A stretch of 64,000 nt of DNA from Paractinoplanes atraurantiacus (GTDB lineage Bacteria > Actinomycetota > Actinomycetes > Mycobacteriales > Micromonosporaceae). Below are positions 54,965 to 62,799 of this stretch, in pieces. The position numbers were made by a program, and so were the translations under genes. The stretch spans positions 230,348-294,347 of the forward strand of contig NZ_OBDY01000004.1 of NCBI RefSeq assembly GCF_900215205.1, given 5' to 3'. The notes beneath the pieces are model-generated. The model ran no database searches and was not told the origin of the DNA. It worked only from the letters and a program-made list of their open reading frames with translations. Every line of letters starts with the position of its first letter. The first letter of the stretch is position 1.

Positions 54965-55939
54965 CTAGGGAACCGGGCTCGGCGGCGGCTTCTCCAAATG
55001 TGCTTTCTTCGTGGTCCGGAAGCGACGCTGGTAGGCGGCCGGGCTGATGGAGAGGGTCCGGGCGAAGACGCGCCGCATGCTCTCGTAGCTGGGAAAGCCG
55101 GCCTGGGCCGCGGCCTGTGTCGCGGTGTGGCCCTGGTCGAGCAGCGCCCGGGCCAGGTCGAACCGGATGGTCTCGACGTAGCGGGCCGGTGTCGTGGACA
55201 GCTCGTCGTGGAAGATCCGGGTGAGCTGCCGGGTGCTGACGTTGAGGTGCCGGGCGAGCGCGTCGAGCGAGTGGTCGCCGCGCGGGTCGGCGGTGACCAG
55301 GTCGGTGATCTTGCGGAGGGCCGGTGAGCGGGGCGCCGGCCCCTGCAACGGCGCCGAGAACTGCGACTGGCCGCCGGCCCGCTGCATGTAGACCACCAGC
55401 ATGCGGGCGACCTCGCGGGCCATGTCGGGCCCGTGGTCCTCCTCGACCAGCGCGAGCGCCAGGTCGATGCCGGCCGTCACCCCGGCCGACGTGTAGGTGG
55501 CGCCGTCCCGGACGTAGATCGCGTCGGGCTCGACCCGGCAGGACGGGCAGCGCGCGGCGAGCTCGTGGGCGACCCTCCAGTGGGTGGTCGCGCGTTTGCC
55601 GTCGAGGAGCCCGGCCGCGGCCAGGATGAACGCGCCGGTGCAGATCGACGCGACCCTTTTCGCCTCTTGACCGCGGGCCGCCCCGGCCAGCGCGGCCGGG
55701 ACGGGCGTCCGCGGGAAGAGATCGGACCCGGGCACCAGGAGCGTGTCGGCGGGCGGGCCGGGCGGGCCGTCGACCGCCATCCGGAACCCCAGATTCGGCA
55801 CCACGCCGGCGCCGTCCGGCGAGACGAGTGAGATCAGGTATTCGGCGCCGAACCGGTTCGCCTCTTTGAACACCTCGGCCGGACCGGCGACGTCCAGCAA
55901 CGTCACCCCGTCGTAGACGAGAATCGCGACCCGATGCAC
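54965..55939 (-). CDS. GlxA-type AraC family regulator with DJ-1/PfpI domain
   Basis: The 324-residue protein has an N-terminal DJ-1/PfpI-like domain (VAILVYDGVTLLDVAGPAEVF, with the elbow SICTGAFILAAAGLL). Its C-terminal AraC double helix-turn-helix has LARHLNVSTRQLTRIFHDEL and AAAQAGFPSYESMRRVF. The GTG at 55939 starts exactly at the domain. The divergent HD gene and the downstream VOC gene are its likely targets. Confidence 0.92.
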   Translation of the reverse strand: MHRVAILVYDGVTLLDVAGPAEVFKEANRFGAEYLISLVSPDGAGVVPNLGFRMAVDGPPGPPADTLLVPGSDLFPRTPVPAALAGAARGQEAKRVASICTGAFILAAAGLLDGKRATTHWRVAHELAARCPSCRVEPDAIYVRDGATYTSAGVTAGIDLALALVEEDHGPDMAREVARMLVVYMQRAGGQSQFSAPLQGPAPRSPALRKITDLVTADPRGDHSLDALARHLNVSTRQLTRIFHDELSTTPARYVETIRFDLARALLDQGHTATQAAAQAGFPSYESMRRVFARTLSISPAAYQRRFRTTKKAHLEKPPPSPVP

Positions 55940-56031
55940 CGTCTCTTGGTAGCACACGGCTGTCCGGATTCGAGTGGTTCCCGGCCGGACGAAGGCGGCG
56001 CCGGCCACCGCCCGGCGAGCACGATGAGGTC

Positions 56032-56661
56032 ATGCCAGAAGTCATCGCGGGCCTGGCGGTCCCGGAGACAGCGGCGGCCGCCGAGGCCACCGAGCTGATC
56101 CGGAAGACCACCAGCCCCCTCATCTACCACCACTCCCGGCGGATCTTCTTCTTCGGCCTGATCCACGCCCAGCGGCTCGGCCTGGAACCGGACCCGGAGT
56201 TGCTCTACCTGTCGGCCCTGTTCCACGACACCGGCCTGTTCTCCGGCGGCGTCCAGCGCTTCGAGCTCGACAGCGCCGACACCGCGCGATCGTTCCTGCG
56301 GGAGCGCGGATTCCCGGAGGCCGCGGCCGAGACGGTCTGGACGGCCATCGCGCTGCACACCACGCCCGAGATACCGGCCCGGATGGGACCCGAGATCGCG
56401 GCCACCTTTCTCGGCGTACTCACCGACGTGATCGGTTTCGGGCATAAAGACCTAGAGCCTTCCCAGGTGTACGGGATTCTGGACGCTCACCCGCGAGGGG
56501 ATTTCAAGAACGGGTTCCTTCAGGCGTACGTCGAGGGGATGCGGCACCGGCCGGAAACGGCGAACGGCACGGTGAACGCCGACGTCCTCGAGCATTTCGT
56601 CCCCGGTTTCCGGCGCACGACAACCGTCGAGCGCGTCCTCGACTCACCCTGGGCGAGCTGA
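56032..56661 (+). CDS. HD-domain phosphohydrolase (cyanamide-hydratase-like)
   Basis: The 209-residue protein has the HD signature IYHHSRRIFFFG, then LYLSALFHDTGLF (the HD pair) and later IALHTTPEI. This is the pattern of the small HD family that includes cyanamide hydratase. The substrate is unknown. It starts 92 bases from the divergent GlxA-type regulator and is one base from the next gene, so the two form an operon. Confidence 0.88.
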   Translation: MPEVIAGLAVPETAAAAEATELIRKTTSPLIYHHSRRIFFFGLIHAQRLGLEPDPELLYLSALFHDTGLFSGGVQRFELDSADTARSFLRERGFPEAAAETVWTAIALHTTPEIPARMGPEIAATFLGVLTDVIGFGHKDLEPSQVYGILDAHPRGDFKNGFLQAYVEGMRHRPETANGTVNADVLEHFVPGFRRTTTVERVLDSPWAS

Positions 56662-56662
56662 C

Positions 56663-57517
56663 ATGCGAGCGATCACCGCACCCGGCCTCTCCCTCACCGA
56701 GATGCCTTATCCGTACGCGGCCGAGAACGACGTCATCGTCCGCGTTCACGCCGCCGGCTTCACTCCCGGCGAGCTGGACTGGCCGGCGACATACAAGGAC
56801 CGCGCCGGCCGCGACCGGGCGCCGAGCATCCCGGGGCACGACCTGTCCGGGGTGGTGGCCGAGCTCGGCCCGGGAACCACCGGCCTGACCGTGGGCCAGC
56901 GGGTGTTCGGGCTGACCGACTGGGCCCGCAACGGCACCTTGGCCGAATACACCGCGGTCGAGGCCCGCAACCTGGCCCCGCTCCCGGCCGGCATCAGCCA
57001 CACCGTGGCGGCGGCGCTGCCCATCTCGGGCCTGACCGCGTGGCAGGGGCTGTTCGACCACGGCCACCTGCGAACCGGCCAGACCGTCCTCATCCACGGC
57101 GCGGCCGGCAGCGTCGGCTCCCTCGCCGTGCAGCTGGCCCGCGAGGCGGGCGCCCACGTGATCGCCACCGGGCGGCCGGCCCATCGCGACGGCGCGCTCG
57201 GCCTCGGCGCGCACACCTTCGTCGACACGGCCGACCTGGAGAAGGCGGGCGAGGTGGACGTGGTGTTCGACGTCCTCGGCGGCGACGTCCTGGCCCGGTC
57301 GGCGGCCCTGGTCCGCCCGGGCGGGACAGTGGTCTCGATCGCCCAGCCCTTCCCCGGGGCCGTGTTCTTCATCGTCGAGCCGGATCGCGCCCGTCTGGCC
57401 GACCTGGCCGAACGAGTCCGAACAGGACGGCTCACGCCGCTGGTGGGCACCGTGCAGTCGCTCGCCACGTTCACCGACCGCGTCCGGGGAGTGGTCGAGG
57501 TGCTCGAGGGGACTTAA
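56663..57517 (+). CDS. NADP-dependent quinone reductase-like oxidoreductase (MDR family)
   Basis: The 284-residue protein is a zinc-free medium-chain reductase. It has an N-terminal GroES-like domain (VIVRVHAAGFTPGELDWP, PGHDLSGVVAELG) and a Rossmann domain with LIHGAAGSVGSLAVQLAREAGAHVIATG. It reduces quinones or enones with NADPH. The ATG follows the HD stop by one base. It is probably under the control of the GlxA-type regulator. Confidence 0.92.
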   Translation: MRAITAPGLSLTEMPYPYAAENDVIVRVHAAGFTPGELDWPATYKDRAGRDRAPSIPGHDLSGVVAELGPGTTGLTVGQRVFGLTDWARNGTLAEYTAVEARNLAPLPAGISHTVAAALPISGLTAWQGLFDHGHLRTGQTVLIHGAAGSVGSLAVQLAREAGAHVIATGRPAHRDGALGLGAHTFVDTADLEKAGEVDVVFDVLGGDVLARSAALVRPGGTVVSIAQPFPGAVFFIVEPDRARLADLAERVRTGRLTPLVGTVQSLATFTDRVRGVVEVLEGT

Positions 57518-57582
57518 CCCCACCGGCGGCCCGGGGGCCAGCGGGATGTCCCGGCCGAAGCCACCGGCCGAGACTGAGGGCC

Positions 57583-58737
57583 ATGGTTGCAGACGTCCTG
57601 GTGGGCTTGCGAGCGGCACTTCTCGACCCGGACCACGCGCCGGCCCACGCACCCGCCCGGCGACGGCCTGCCCTCACCGTCGCCGCCGAGCGGGGGCCTG
57701 CCCTTTTCGTCGCCGCCCGATGGTGGCCGGGCGTCTCCGTCGCGGTCGCGATCTAGGTCCTCGCGGAGCCCTCACCCGCGCCGCCACTGGTTCGTCTCGT
57801 CCTGGCGGTGGCGGCGGCCGGGCCGGTGGCTCTCGTACACAGCAGCCCGATCATCGCCTGGCGTCTGGCCTTCCTGGCCACGCTGGTGACGGTCCCGCCC
57901 GAGGTCGTCCCCGGAGGCCTGGCGTGGCCGTGGCACCCGATCGAGCTGCTGGTGCTGCCGGGCACGGTCCTGGCCGTGGCGCTGCGGCATCGCCCGTCCG
58001 CGGTCTCCTGGGCGGCGGCCCTGTCGTGCGTGGCGATGCTCCTCCGGGTGTCACCACAGGATGCCGTGACGGTCATCGTGCTCATCACCTTGGTGGCCGT
58101 GACGGGCGTCCAGGTCCGCCGCCGAGTGGTGGCAAGGCAGACGGCCGAGCAGACCCGGCGGGCCCTGGCCGAGCAGCGCACCCTGCTGGCGAGAGAGCTG
58201 CACGACGTGGTCGGCCACCACATGTCGCTGATTGCGGTACGGGCCGAGTCGGCCCCCTACCGCCTGGACAGCCACCCAGAGGCCCGGAACGCCGAGTTCA
58301 CCGCGATCGCCGGCGCTTCCCGCGACGCCCTGAACGACATGCGCCGCCTGGTCGGCCACCTGTCCACCACTTCTGATCCCGGCGGCGTCGGCTCGCTGGT
58401 CGACCGGGCCCGCGCGGCGGGCATGAAGGTCTCGGCTCATCTGGATTCCTCGGTTGAGTCCACTGTGGTCGCCGTCCGCGTCGTACAGGAGGCCCTCACC
58501 AACGCGGCCCGCCACGCCCCCGGCAGCGAGGTCACCGTCAATGTCGCCCTCGTCGACGGCGCCATCCACATCGACATCAGCAACACCGCAGCGACCCGCC
58601 CCGCCCTTTCAGGCCCACCCGGTGGGAACGGCCTGCCCGGCATGCGTCATCGCGTGACTTCGCTGGGCGGCACCTTCCACGCCGGCCCCACCTTCGAGGG
58701 CGGCTACCGAGTGGAGGTGATCGTCCCCCTGTCATAG
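57583..58737 (+). pseudogene. NarL-type sensor histidine kinase with an in-frame amber codon
   Basis: From ATG 57583 (after GAGGGCC) the reading frame gives a typical kinase N-terminus: VADVLVGLRAALL, AAARWWPGVSVAVA-like helices. A TAG then interrupts it at 57754-57756. In the same frame, directly after the stop, membrane helices continue, followed by the dimerisation motif LARELHDVVGHHMSLIAVRAESAP and an ATPase domain (VVQEALTNAARHAPGSEV, GNGLPGMRHRVTSLGG). Either the first about 58 codons are lost and a shorter kinase starts at an internal GTG (for example 57808), or the gene is dead or the base is a sequencing error. No response regulator follows. Confidence 0.8.
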
Positions 58738-58744
58738 GAGAATC

Positions 58745-59213
58745 ATGGAACTAGGATCCGCGCTGCCCACCGCCGGGCCGCAGACCTCACCGGAGGCGAT
58801 CGCCAGCGTCGGGCGGGAGGCCGAACGGCTCGGTTACGCCGCCCTCTGGACCTTCGAACGCCAGCTCCGCCCGATCGACAAGGTGGTGCTGTGTACGGGC
58901 GGCGAACCGCAGATGCTGCCCGAGTTCTACGCCTCGGCGCACGAACCGCTGGAAACCCTGAGTTAGGTCGCCGCCGTGGCCGACCCCGCTCACCCGCGAG
59001 CCGCTCGGCCGGGGCCGCCCCTTCCTCGGCGGTTCACCGCGCGAGGTGGCCGAGGATCTGCGAGTGGCCCACGAGATCGGCGTGACACAGGTCTACCTCG
59101 CCGGCGGTCAGGGTCTCGGCCTGGACGTGGGCCTGCAAGCCGCGGACATCGACCAGTGGCTCGACCTGCTCGGCGAGGTGATGGCTCTGGCGCCGCACGA
59201 GTTATGGTGCTAA
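58745..59213 (+). pseudogene. Remnant of a luciferase-like (LLM class) oxidoreductase
   Basis: ATG 58745 after AGGAGA begins a normal LLM-class N-terminus (ELGSALPTAGPQTSPEAIASVGREAERLGYAALWTFE...EPLETLS) that stops at 58966. A second frame then encodes what looks like the C-terminus of the same family (FLGGSPREVAEDLRVAHEIGVTQVYL...DQWLDLLGEVMAL), ending at TAA 59211-59213. About 150 central codons are missing, so this is an internally deleted gene. Confidence 0.75.
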
Positions 59214-59228
59214 TAATACTAGCACCAT
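59204..59228. promoter_or_regulatory. Palindromic operator overlapping the gntR start codon
   Basis: ATGGTGCTA (59204-59212) and TAGCACCAT (59220-59228) are perfect inverted repeats around ATAATAC. The right arm ends inside the ATG start of the GntR gene, and the central TAATAC resembles a -10 box. A dimeric repressor here would block both promoter and start. The gene is likely leaderless or nearly so. Confidence 0.8.
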
Positions 59229-59574
59229 GAGATGGACTGTTGATCATTCATCGCGGGAGCCGCTGTCGTCGCAGATCGAGGCGTGCGTCCGCTCGGGCGT
59301 CGCCTCGGGCGAGCTCACCGTCGGCGAGCAGCTGCCGCCGGCGGCCGAGCTGGCCGGCGCGCTGTCGGTCGACCGCAACACGGTGCTGGCCGCCTACCGG
59401 CACCTGCGCGACGACGGTGTCCTGGAGTTCCGCCGCGGCCGAGGGGCCCGGGTCGCCTCGGCCGTGACCGAGCCCCTCCCGGTCACCGAGGCCGCCCAGA
59501 CCCTCGTCTCCGTCGCCCGCGCCCACGGCCTGGGACGCCAGGACCTGCTACGACTCATCGAGAGGCTGACGTGA
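59227..59574 (+). CDS. YtrA-type GntR family regulator
   Basis: The 115-residue protein is a short GntR regulator: a winged helix (SREPLSSQIEACVRSGVASGELTVGEQLPPAAELAGALSVDRNTVLAAYRHLRDDGVLEFRRGRG) with only a short C-terminal dimerisation helix, as in YtrA. Such regulators usually control neighbouring membrane or ABC genes. It is coupled to the following membrane protein by overlapping codons (TGATG). The palindrome over its own start indicates autorepression. Confidence 0.92.
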   Translation: MRWTVDHSSREPLSSQIEACVRSGVASGELTVGEQLPPAAELAGALSVDRNTVLAAYRHLRDDGVLEFRRGRGARVASAVTEPLPVTEAAQTLVSVARAHGLGRQDLLRLIERLT

Positions 59575-60044
59575 TGACCAGCTATTCGATCTACACCGGC
59601 CGCTCGGCCAACTGGCCGCTGGTGGCAGCCCTCAGCGCCGCCCTGCTGGCGCCGCTGCTGCTCCTGGGCGGCCTGTCCCACGGCAGCTGGCTCGACCCGG
59701 CCGGCCCCGCGCTCCCGGCCGCACTCCTGCTGGTGGTGGCCCTGACGGGTTTGAGCGTCCGAACGGCGGCCGGCCCCAACGGAGTCTCGGTCCGCTGCGG
59801 CATCGCCGGTTGGCCGCGCCACACGTACCGCCTGACCGAGATAGACGACGCCGAGGTGGTCGACTTGCAGCCTTCGCTGTGGCGCCTGCCCCTCGGCTTC
59901 TGGTGGACACCCAACGACACTTATTACGCCGTACGCAACGGCCCGGCCCTGCGGTTGACCCTGCGCTCCGGCCGCCGCGTGACCATCACCGTGCCGGACC
60001 CGCACGCCGCCCTCACGACCCTGCGCGAGGCTTCGAAGCACTGA
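59574..60044 (+). CDS. Membrane protein coupled to the GntR regulator
   Basis: The 156-residue protein has two membrane helices near the N-terminus (LVAALSAALLAPLLLLGGL and LPAALLLVVALTGLSV). A soluble beta-rich domain with a PH-like or DUF-type pattern follows (HTYRLTEIDDAEVVDLQPSLWRLPLGFWW). It starts inside the gntR stop codon. The function is unknown. Being the only gene linked to the regulator, it may act in the response to the regulator's ligand. Confidence 0.8.
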   Translation: MTSYSIYTGRSANWPLVAALSAALLAPLLLLGGLSHGSWLDPAGPALPAALLLVVALTGLSVRTAAGPNGVSVRCGIAGWPRHTYRLTEIDDAEVVDLQPSLWRLPLGFWWTPNDTYYAVRNGPALRLTLRSGRRVTITVPDPHAALTTLREASKH

Positions 60045-60190
60045 TTCACCAGTTCGAGGGCTCGAGATGCCGCCGCACCTCGGCGGAGAATCGGGGGGTG
60101 CCGATGGTGGCGTCGTACAGTCAACCTACGGCACCCGTTCGTGACCGTTGTCGCACTCGGAGGGCCGCCGCGCCGGCCGATGGCCCAGAC

Positions 60191-61324
60191 GTGAACAGTC
60201 GTCTCGCCGGCCGCCTCGGCGGCATCATCCTCACCGCTGCCGCCGCTCTGGCCGCCACGCTGGCCGGGCCGGCCACCGCGGTCGCCGCCGACCCGGGGGC
60301 GCCGCTCAAGGTGATGCCGCTCGGTGACTCGATCACGTGGGGCAGCGGCAGCGCGGACTCGCGGGTCGGCAACCGGACCGGTGCGCTCACGGCCAGCGGC
60401 TACCGCATCGACTTGCGGGAGCGGCTCGAAGCCGCCGGCATGGACGTGGACTTCGTCGGCTCCCGGCAGGCCGGCCCGGCCGGGACGGACCGCGACAACG
60501 AAGGCCACCCCGGCTGGCGCATCGACCAGATCGCCGCGAATGTCGACGGCTGGCTCGACACCTATCAGCCCGACGTGATCCTGCTGCACATCGGCACCAA
60601 CGACATGGCACAGAACCGGAGTGTCGACGCTTCGGCCGCCGGCCTGTCCGCGCTGATCGACCAGATCCGCGCCGCCCGCCCGGCCGCCGACCTCTTCGTG
60701 CAGCAGCTCGTCCAGGGCCACATCGAGCCGTACAAGAGCCGGATCGCCGCCTACAACAAGACGATCCCCGGCATCGTGGCCGGCAAGGACGCCAAAGTCC
60801 ACCTGGTCGACCAGTCGTCGATCGGCGGCCTGTCCCTGTTCGACAACCTGCACCCCAACGACGACGGCTACGCCAAGATGGCCTTCAACCTCTACCAGGC
60901 CATGGCCGAGGTCCACGCCGGCTACAGCACGCGGCCCACCGGCACCGACCCGTACGCCGCCACCTCCGCCACCCTCTGCTTCCGCATCAACAAGACCGTC
61001 GCGGGCAAGCAGACCTGGCACGCCGAGTGCAGCCCATGGACGCTGCGCACGGTGTGGCAGCGCCCCGACATCGCTCCCGAGCACTACCTGGTCTACGTCA
61101 AGCCGCACTACACCACCAAGAAGGTCCACGGAACGGCCAAGGTCTGGATCAAGGGCCGATACATCAAGACCAAGAAGACCCGGGTGTGGGCGAAGCCCCA
61201 CTACGAGACCCGGAAGGTCATCAAGACCGTCAGGGTCTTGATCGCGGCCCACTATGAGACCCGCACGCGCATCGTCGCCACGTGGCTGTCCGACGACCCG
61301 TACCTAACGAACGCCAAGAAATAG
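60191..61324 (+). CDS. Secreted SGNH/GDSL esterase with basic repeat tail
   Basis: The 377-residue protein has a signal peptide (RLAGRLGGIILTAAAALAATLAGPATAVAA). An SGNH hydrolase domain follows, with the nucleophile Ser47 in PLGDSITWG, the Gly block, the Asn of HIGTNDMAQN and the Asp/His pair in FDNLHPNDDG. The last about 80 residues are different: Lys/Tyr/Trp-rich with repeated KPHY-T-KKV / KPHYETRKV / AAHYETRTR units. This tail may bind cell wall or polyanions. GTG 60191 is the likely start; a longer frame upstream lacks a signal. Confidence 0.87.
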   Translation: MNSRLAGRLGGIILTAAAALAATLAGPATAVAADPGAPLKVMPLGDSITWGSGSADSRVGNRTGALTASGYRIDLRERLEAAGMDVDFVGSRQAGPAGTDRDNEGHPGWRIDQIAANVDGWLDTYQPDVILLHIGTNDMAQNRSVDASAAGLSALIDQIRAARPAADLFVQQLVQGHIEPYKSRIAAYNKTIPGIVAGKDAKVHLVDQSSIGGLSLFDNLHPNDDGYAKMAFNLYQAMAEVHAGYSTRPTGTDPYAATSATLCFRINKTVAGKQTWHAECSPWTLRTVWQRPDIAPEHYLVYVKPHYTTKKVHGTAKVWIKGRYIKTKKTRVWAKPHYETRKVIKTVRVLIAAHYETRTRIVATWLSDDPYLTNAKK

Positions 61325-61339
61325 CACCGTGAGGTACTT

Positions 61340-61355
61340 TGGTACTTCGGTACCA
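61340..61355. promoter_or_regulatory. Palindrome upstream of the antitoxin-like gene
   Basis: TGGTAC and GTACCA form a perfect inverted repeat around TTCG, with another GGTAC just upstream, 16 bases before the start of the antitoxin-like gene. Such sites are typical for autoregulation by ribbon-helix-helix or AbrB antitoxins. Confidence 0.55.
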
Positions 61356-61371
61356 CGCACGGGAGGATGTC

Positions 61372-61659
61372 ATGGCTGCGTCTGCTCCGATCAAGGTCGA
61401 TGTCGACACCGACCAGCTGATCTCCCACGCTGCGCACTTCCTGGGCAAAGCGAAAAAGGACGTCGTTGAGGCAGCTGTTCGCGAGTACATCGAAGCCCAC
61501 CGCGATGAGATCAACGAAGGCGTCCGGGCAGCCCTTGCGCAATTGGACGGCTCGTCAGCCTCCGCCATCTCGCTGCTTACCGACATACCGGTCGACCAAC
61601 TCGAGGAGTACGGTGGGATGCCCGCGCCCGGTGACGACCCCCTGCCGACGCGCAGGTGA
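61372..61659 (+). CDS. Antitoxin-like small protein (VapB/RHH style)
   Basis: The 95-residue protein starts after GGGAGGATGTC. Its first 50 residues (IKVDVDTDQLISHAAHFLGKAKKDVVEAAVREYIEAHR) have the strand-helix-helix pattern of ribbon-helix-helix DNA-binding antitoxins. The C-terminal half is acidic and flexible, as is usual for toxin-binding tails. A palindrome upstream supports autoregulation. No recognised PIN or other toxin follows. The next gene encodes an unrecognised 258-residue protein. Base composition is less GC-rich than the surroundings. Confidence 0.68.
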   Translation: MAASAPIKVDVDTDQLISHAAHFLGKAKKDVVEAAVREYIEAHRDEINEGVRAALAQLDGSSASAISLLTDIPVDQLEEYGGMPAPGDDPLPTRR

Positions 61660-61754
61660 TCCGCAGCTGACGATCAGCCGGATCCGGCTTGGATCCTGAT
61701 CATCGCGCACACGCCGTCCGCCACCCTTCTAGAACTCTCCCTATGCTTTGGCCG

Positions 61755-62531
61755 ATGAGCGGTGAGCCCTCTCCCGTCCGGCCGACCCGAGCCGCCCTGA
61801 CGGATCTTGATCTACCTGTTCCCCCGATCAGCGAATCCCTGTGCAAACTTGATCATCCATTGGTCCGTGAGGCCCAACGGCTACCCGAAACCTATGCGGC
61901 CGGAGGCGCCGAGAGAGTCCTCGCCCTCAGAGATCGCGTGTGGTTCAAGGTCAAGACAAGGCGGTGGCGGGGCGCTTCGACCCGCCTGCCCGAGGCTGAT
62001 CGCCTGGATGCGCGGGCCCAGGTCAGGCGGGCACCCTGGTGGCTCGGCGCCGCTGGGTATCGACGTGAGGGTGATCCGAGTGACTTCTACACCGCGCTGG
62101 CGTCCGCATGGGCCCGCGCCGGGGGCGACTCCCGCCAGTGGCTTCCGTCCGATTGGGACTGGAAGCGGATGGAACTCGAGGACGCGTATGGCTGGGAGTT
62201 CCGAATACGAGAAATCGTTCGCGAGCTGATCGGACGATCGATTCGCACCGGCCACCCCTATCAGGCGGAGTTTCACCATTACCGCGTGACCGCGCTCGCT
62301 CGTGCTCGCGGCGAGGAGACTTACCTCATCATCGGTACGGAGAACGTAGCCGACCCCAGAGTATTCGCCATCATTCTCAACGCCGTGCCCGGCGTGGAAC
62401 ACGACAGTTGGCTACCAGAGCCGAGCGAGGTCGTCGGCGTCCATCCCGGGCCGGGCGAAGTCGTCTGGTCAACGGTGTTGCCACTGAACGTAGTAGCCGA
62501 ACTGCTCGACGCCGCTCCAGACGAGGACTAG
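61755..62531 (+). CDS. Unrecognised protein, 258 aa, atypical composition
   Basis: The codon use includes many AT-ending codons (GAT, CTT, AAA, CCA, ATT), unlike the neighbours, so it was probably acquired. The protein is Trp/Arg-rich in its middle (DFYTALASAWARAGG, WLPSDWDWKRMELEDAYGWEFRIREIVREL). It has an alpha/beta end (LIIGTENVADPRVFAIILNAVPG). No membrane helix and no catalytic motif recognised. It lies 95 bases after the antitoxin-like gene and about 120 bases from the 3' end of a tRNA gene. ATG 61755 is taken as start; 61743 is an alternative. Confidence 0.7.
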   Translation: MSGEPSPVRPTRAALTDLDLPVPPISESLCKLDHPLVREAQRLPETYAAGGAERVLALRDRVWFKVKTRRWRGASTRLPEADRLDARAQVRRAPWWLGAAGYRREGDPSDFYTALASAWARAGGDSRQWLPSDWDWKRMELEDAYGWEFRIREIVRELIGRSIRTGHPYQAEFHHYRVTALARARGEETYLIIGTENVADPRVFAIILNAVPGVEHDSWLPEPSEVVGVHPGPGEVVWSTVLPLNVVAELLDAAPDED

Positions 62532-62654
62532 GCAAGTGAGGCCGGTTGAAGTGGCCGCCGGGTCGAGCCCCAGCCACCCGCCACCTGGCGCCGGGCCGCC
62601 GAAGGGCGACCACGACACCGTGGGGTCCGGGGGTCGCCCCCGGAGTAGGTACGG

Positions 62655-62728
62655 TGGGGCGGGCGGGACTCGAACCCGCGACCGAGGGATTATGAGTCCC
62701 CTGCTCTAACCCACTGAGCTACCGCCCC
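62655..62728 (-). tRNA. tRNA with CAU anticodon (tRNA-Met elongator or tRNA-Ile2)
   Basis: The minus strand folds into a perfect cloverleaf of 74 nucleotides. It has a 7-bp acceptor stem GGGGCGG/CCGCCCC, a D arm with AGTGGGTTA, an anticodon stem GGGGA/TCCCT with loop CTCATAA (anticodon CAT), variable loop CGGTC and T arm GCGGG-TTCGAGT-CCCGC. CCA is not encoded. The CAU anticodon means either elongator methionine or, after lysidine modification, isoleucine (AUA). It is not an initiator, since the first acceptor pair is a normal G-C and the anticodon stem lacks the three GC pairs of initiators. Confidence 0.96.
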
Positions 62729-62799
62729 TTACCGGCGGCGATCCTAACCCGTGGGCCCTGTTCACAGCCAGCGATCTCCCGAGCTTATGCAGCGCTGCA

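Noticed and set aside
61325-62654. A duplicated 3' tRNA segment marking an island att site
   Set aside because: The 3' portion of the tRNA was looked for on the low-coordinate side within the window and no convincing copy was seen; the island idea rests only on position and composition.
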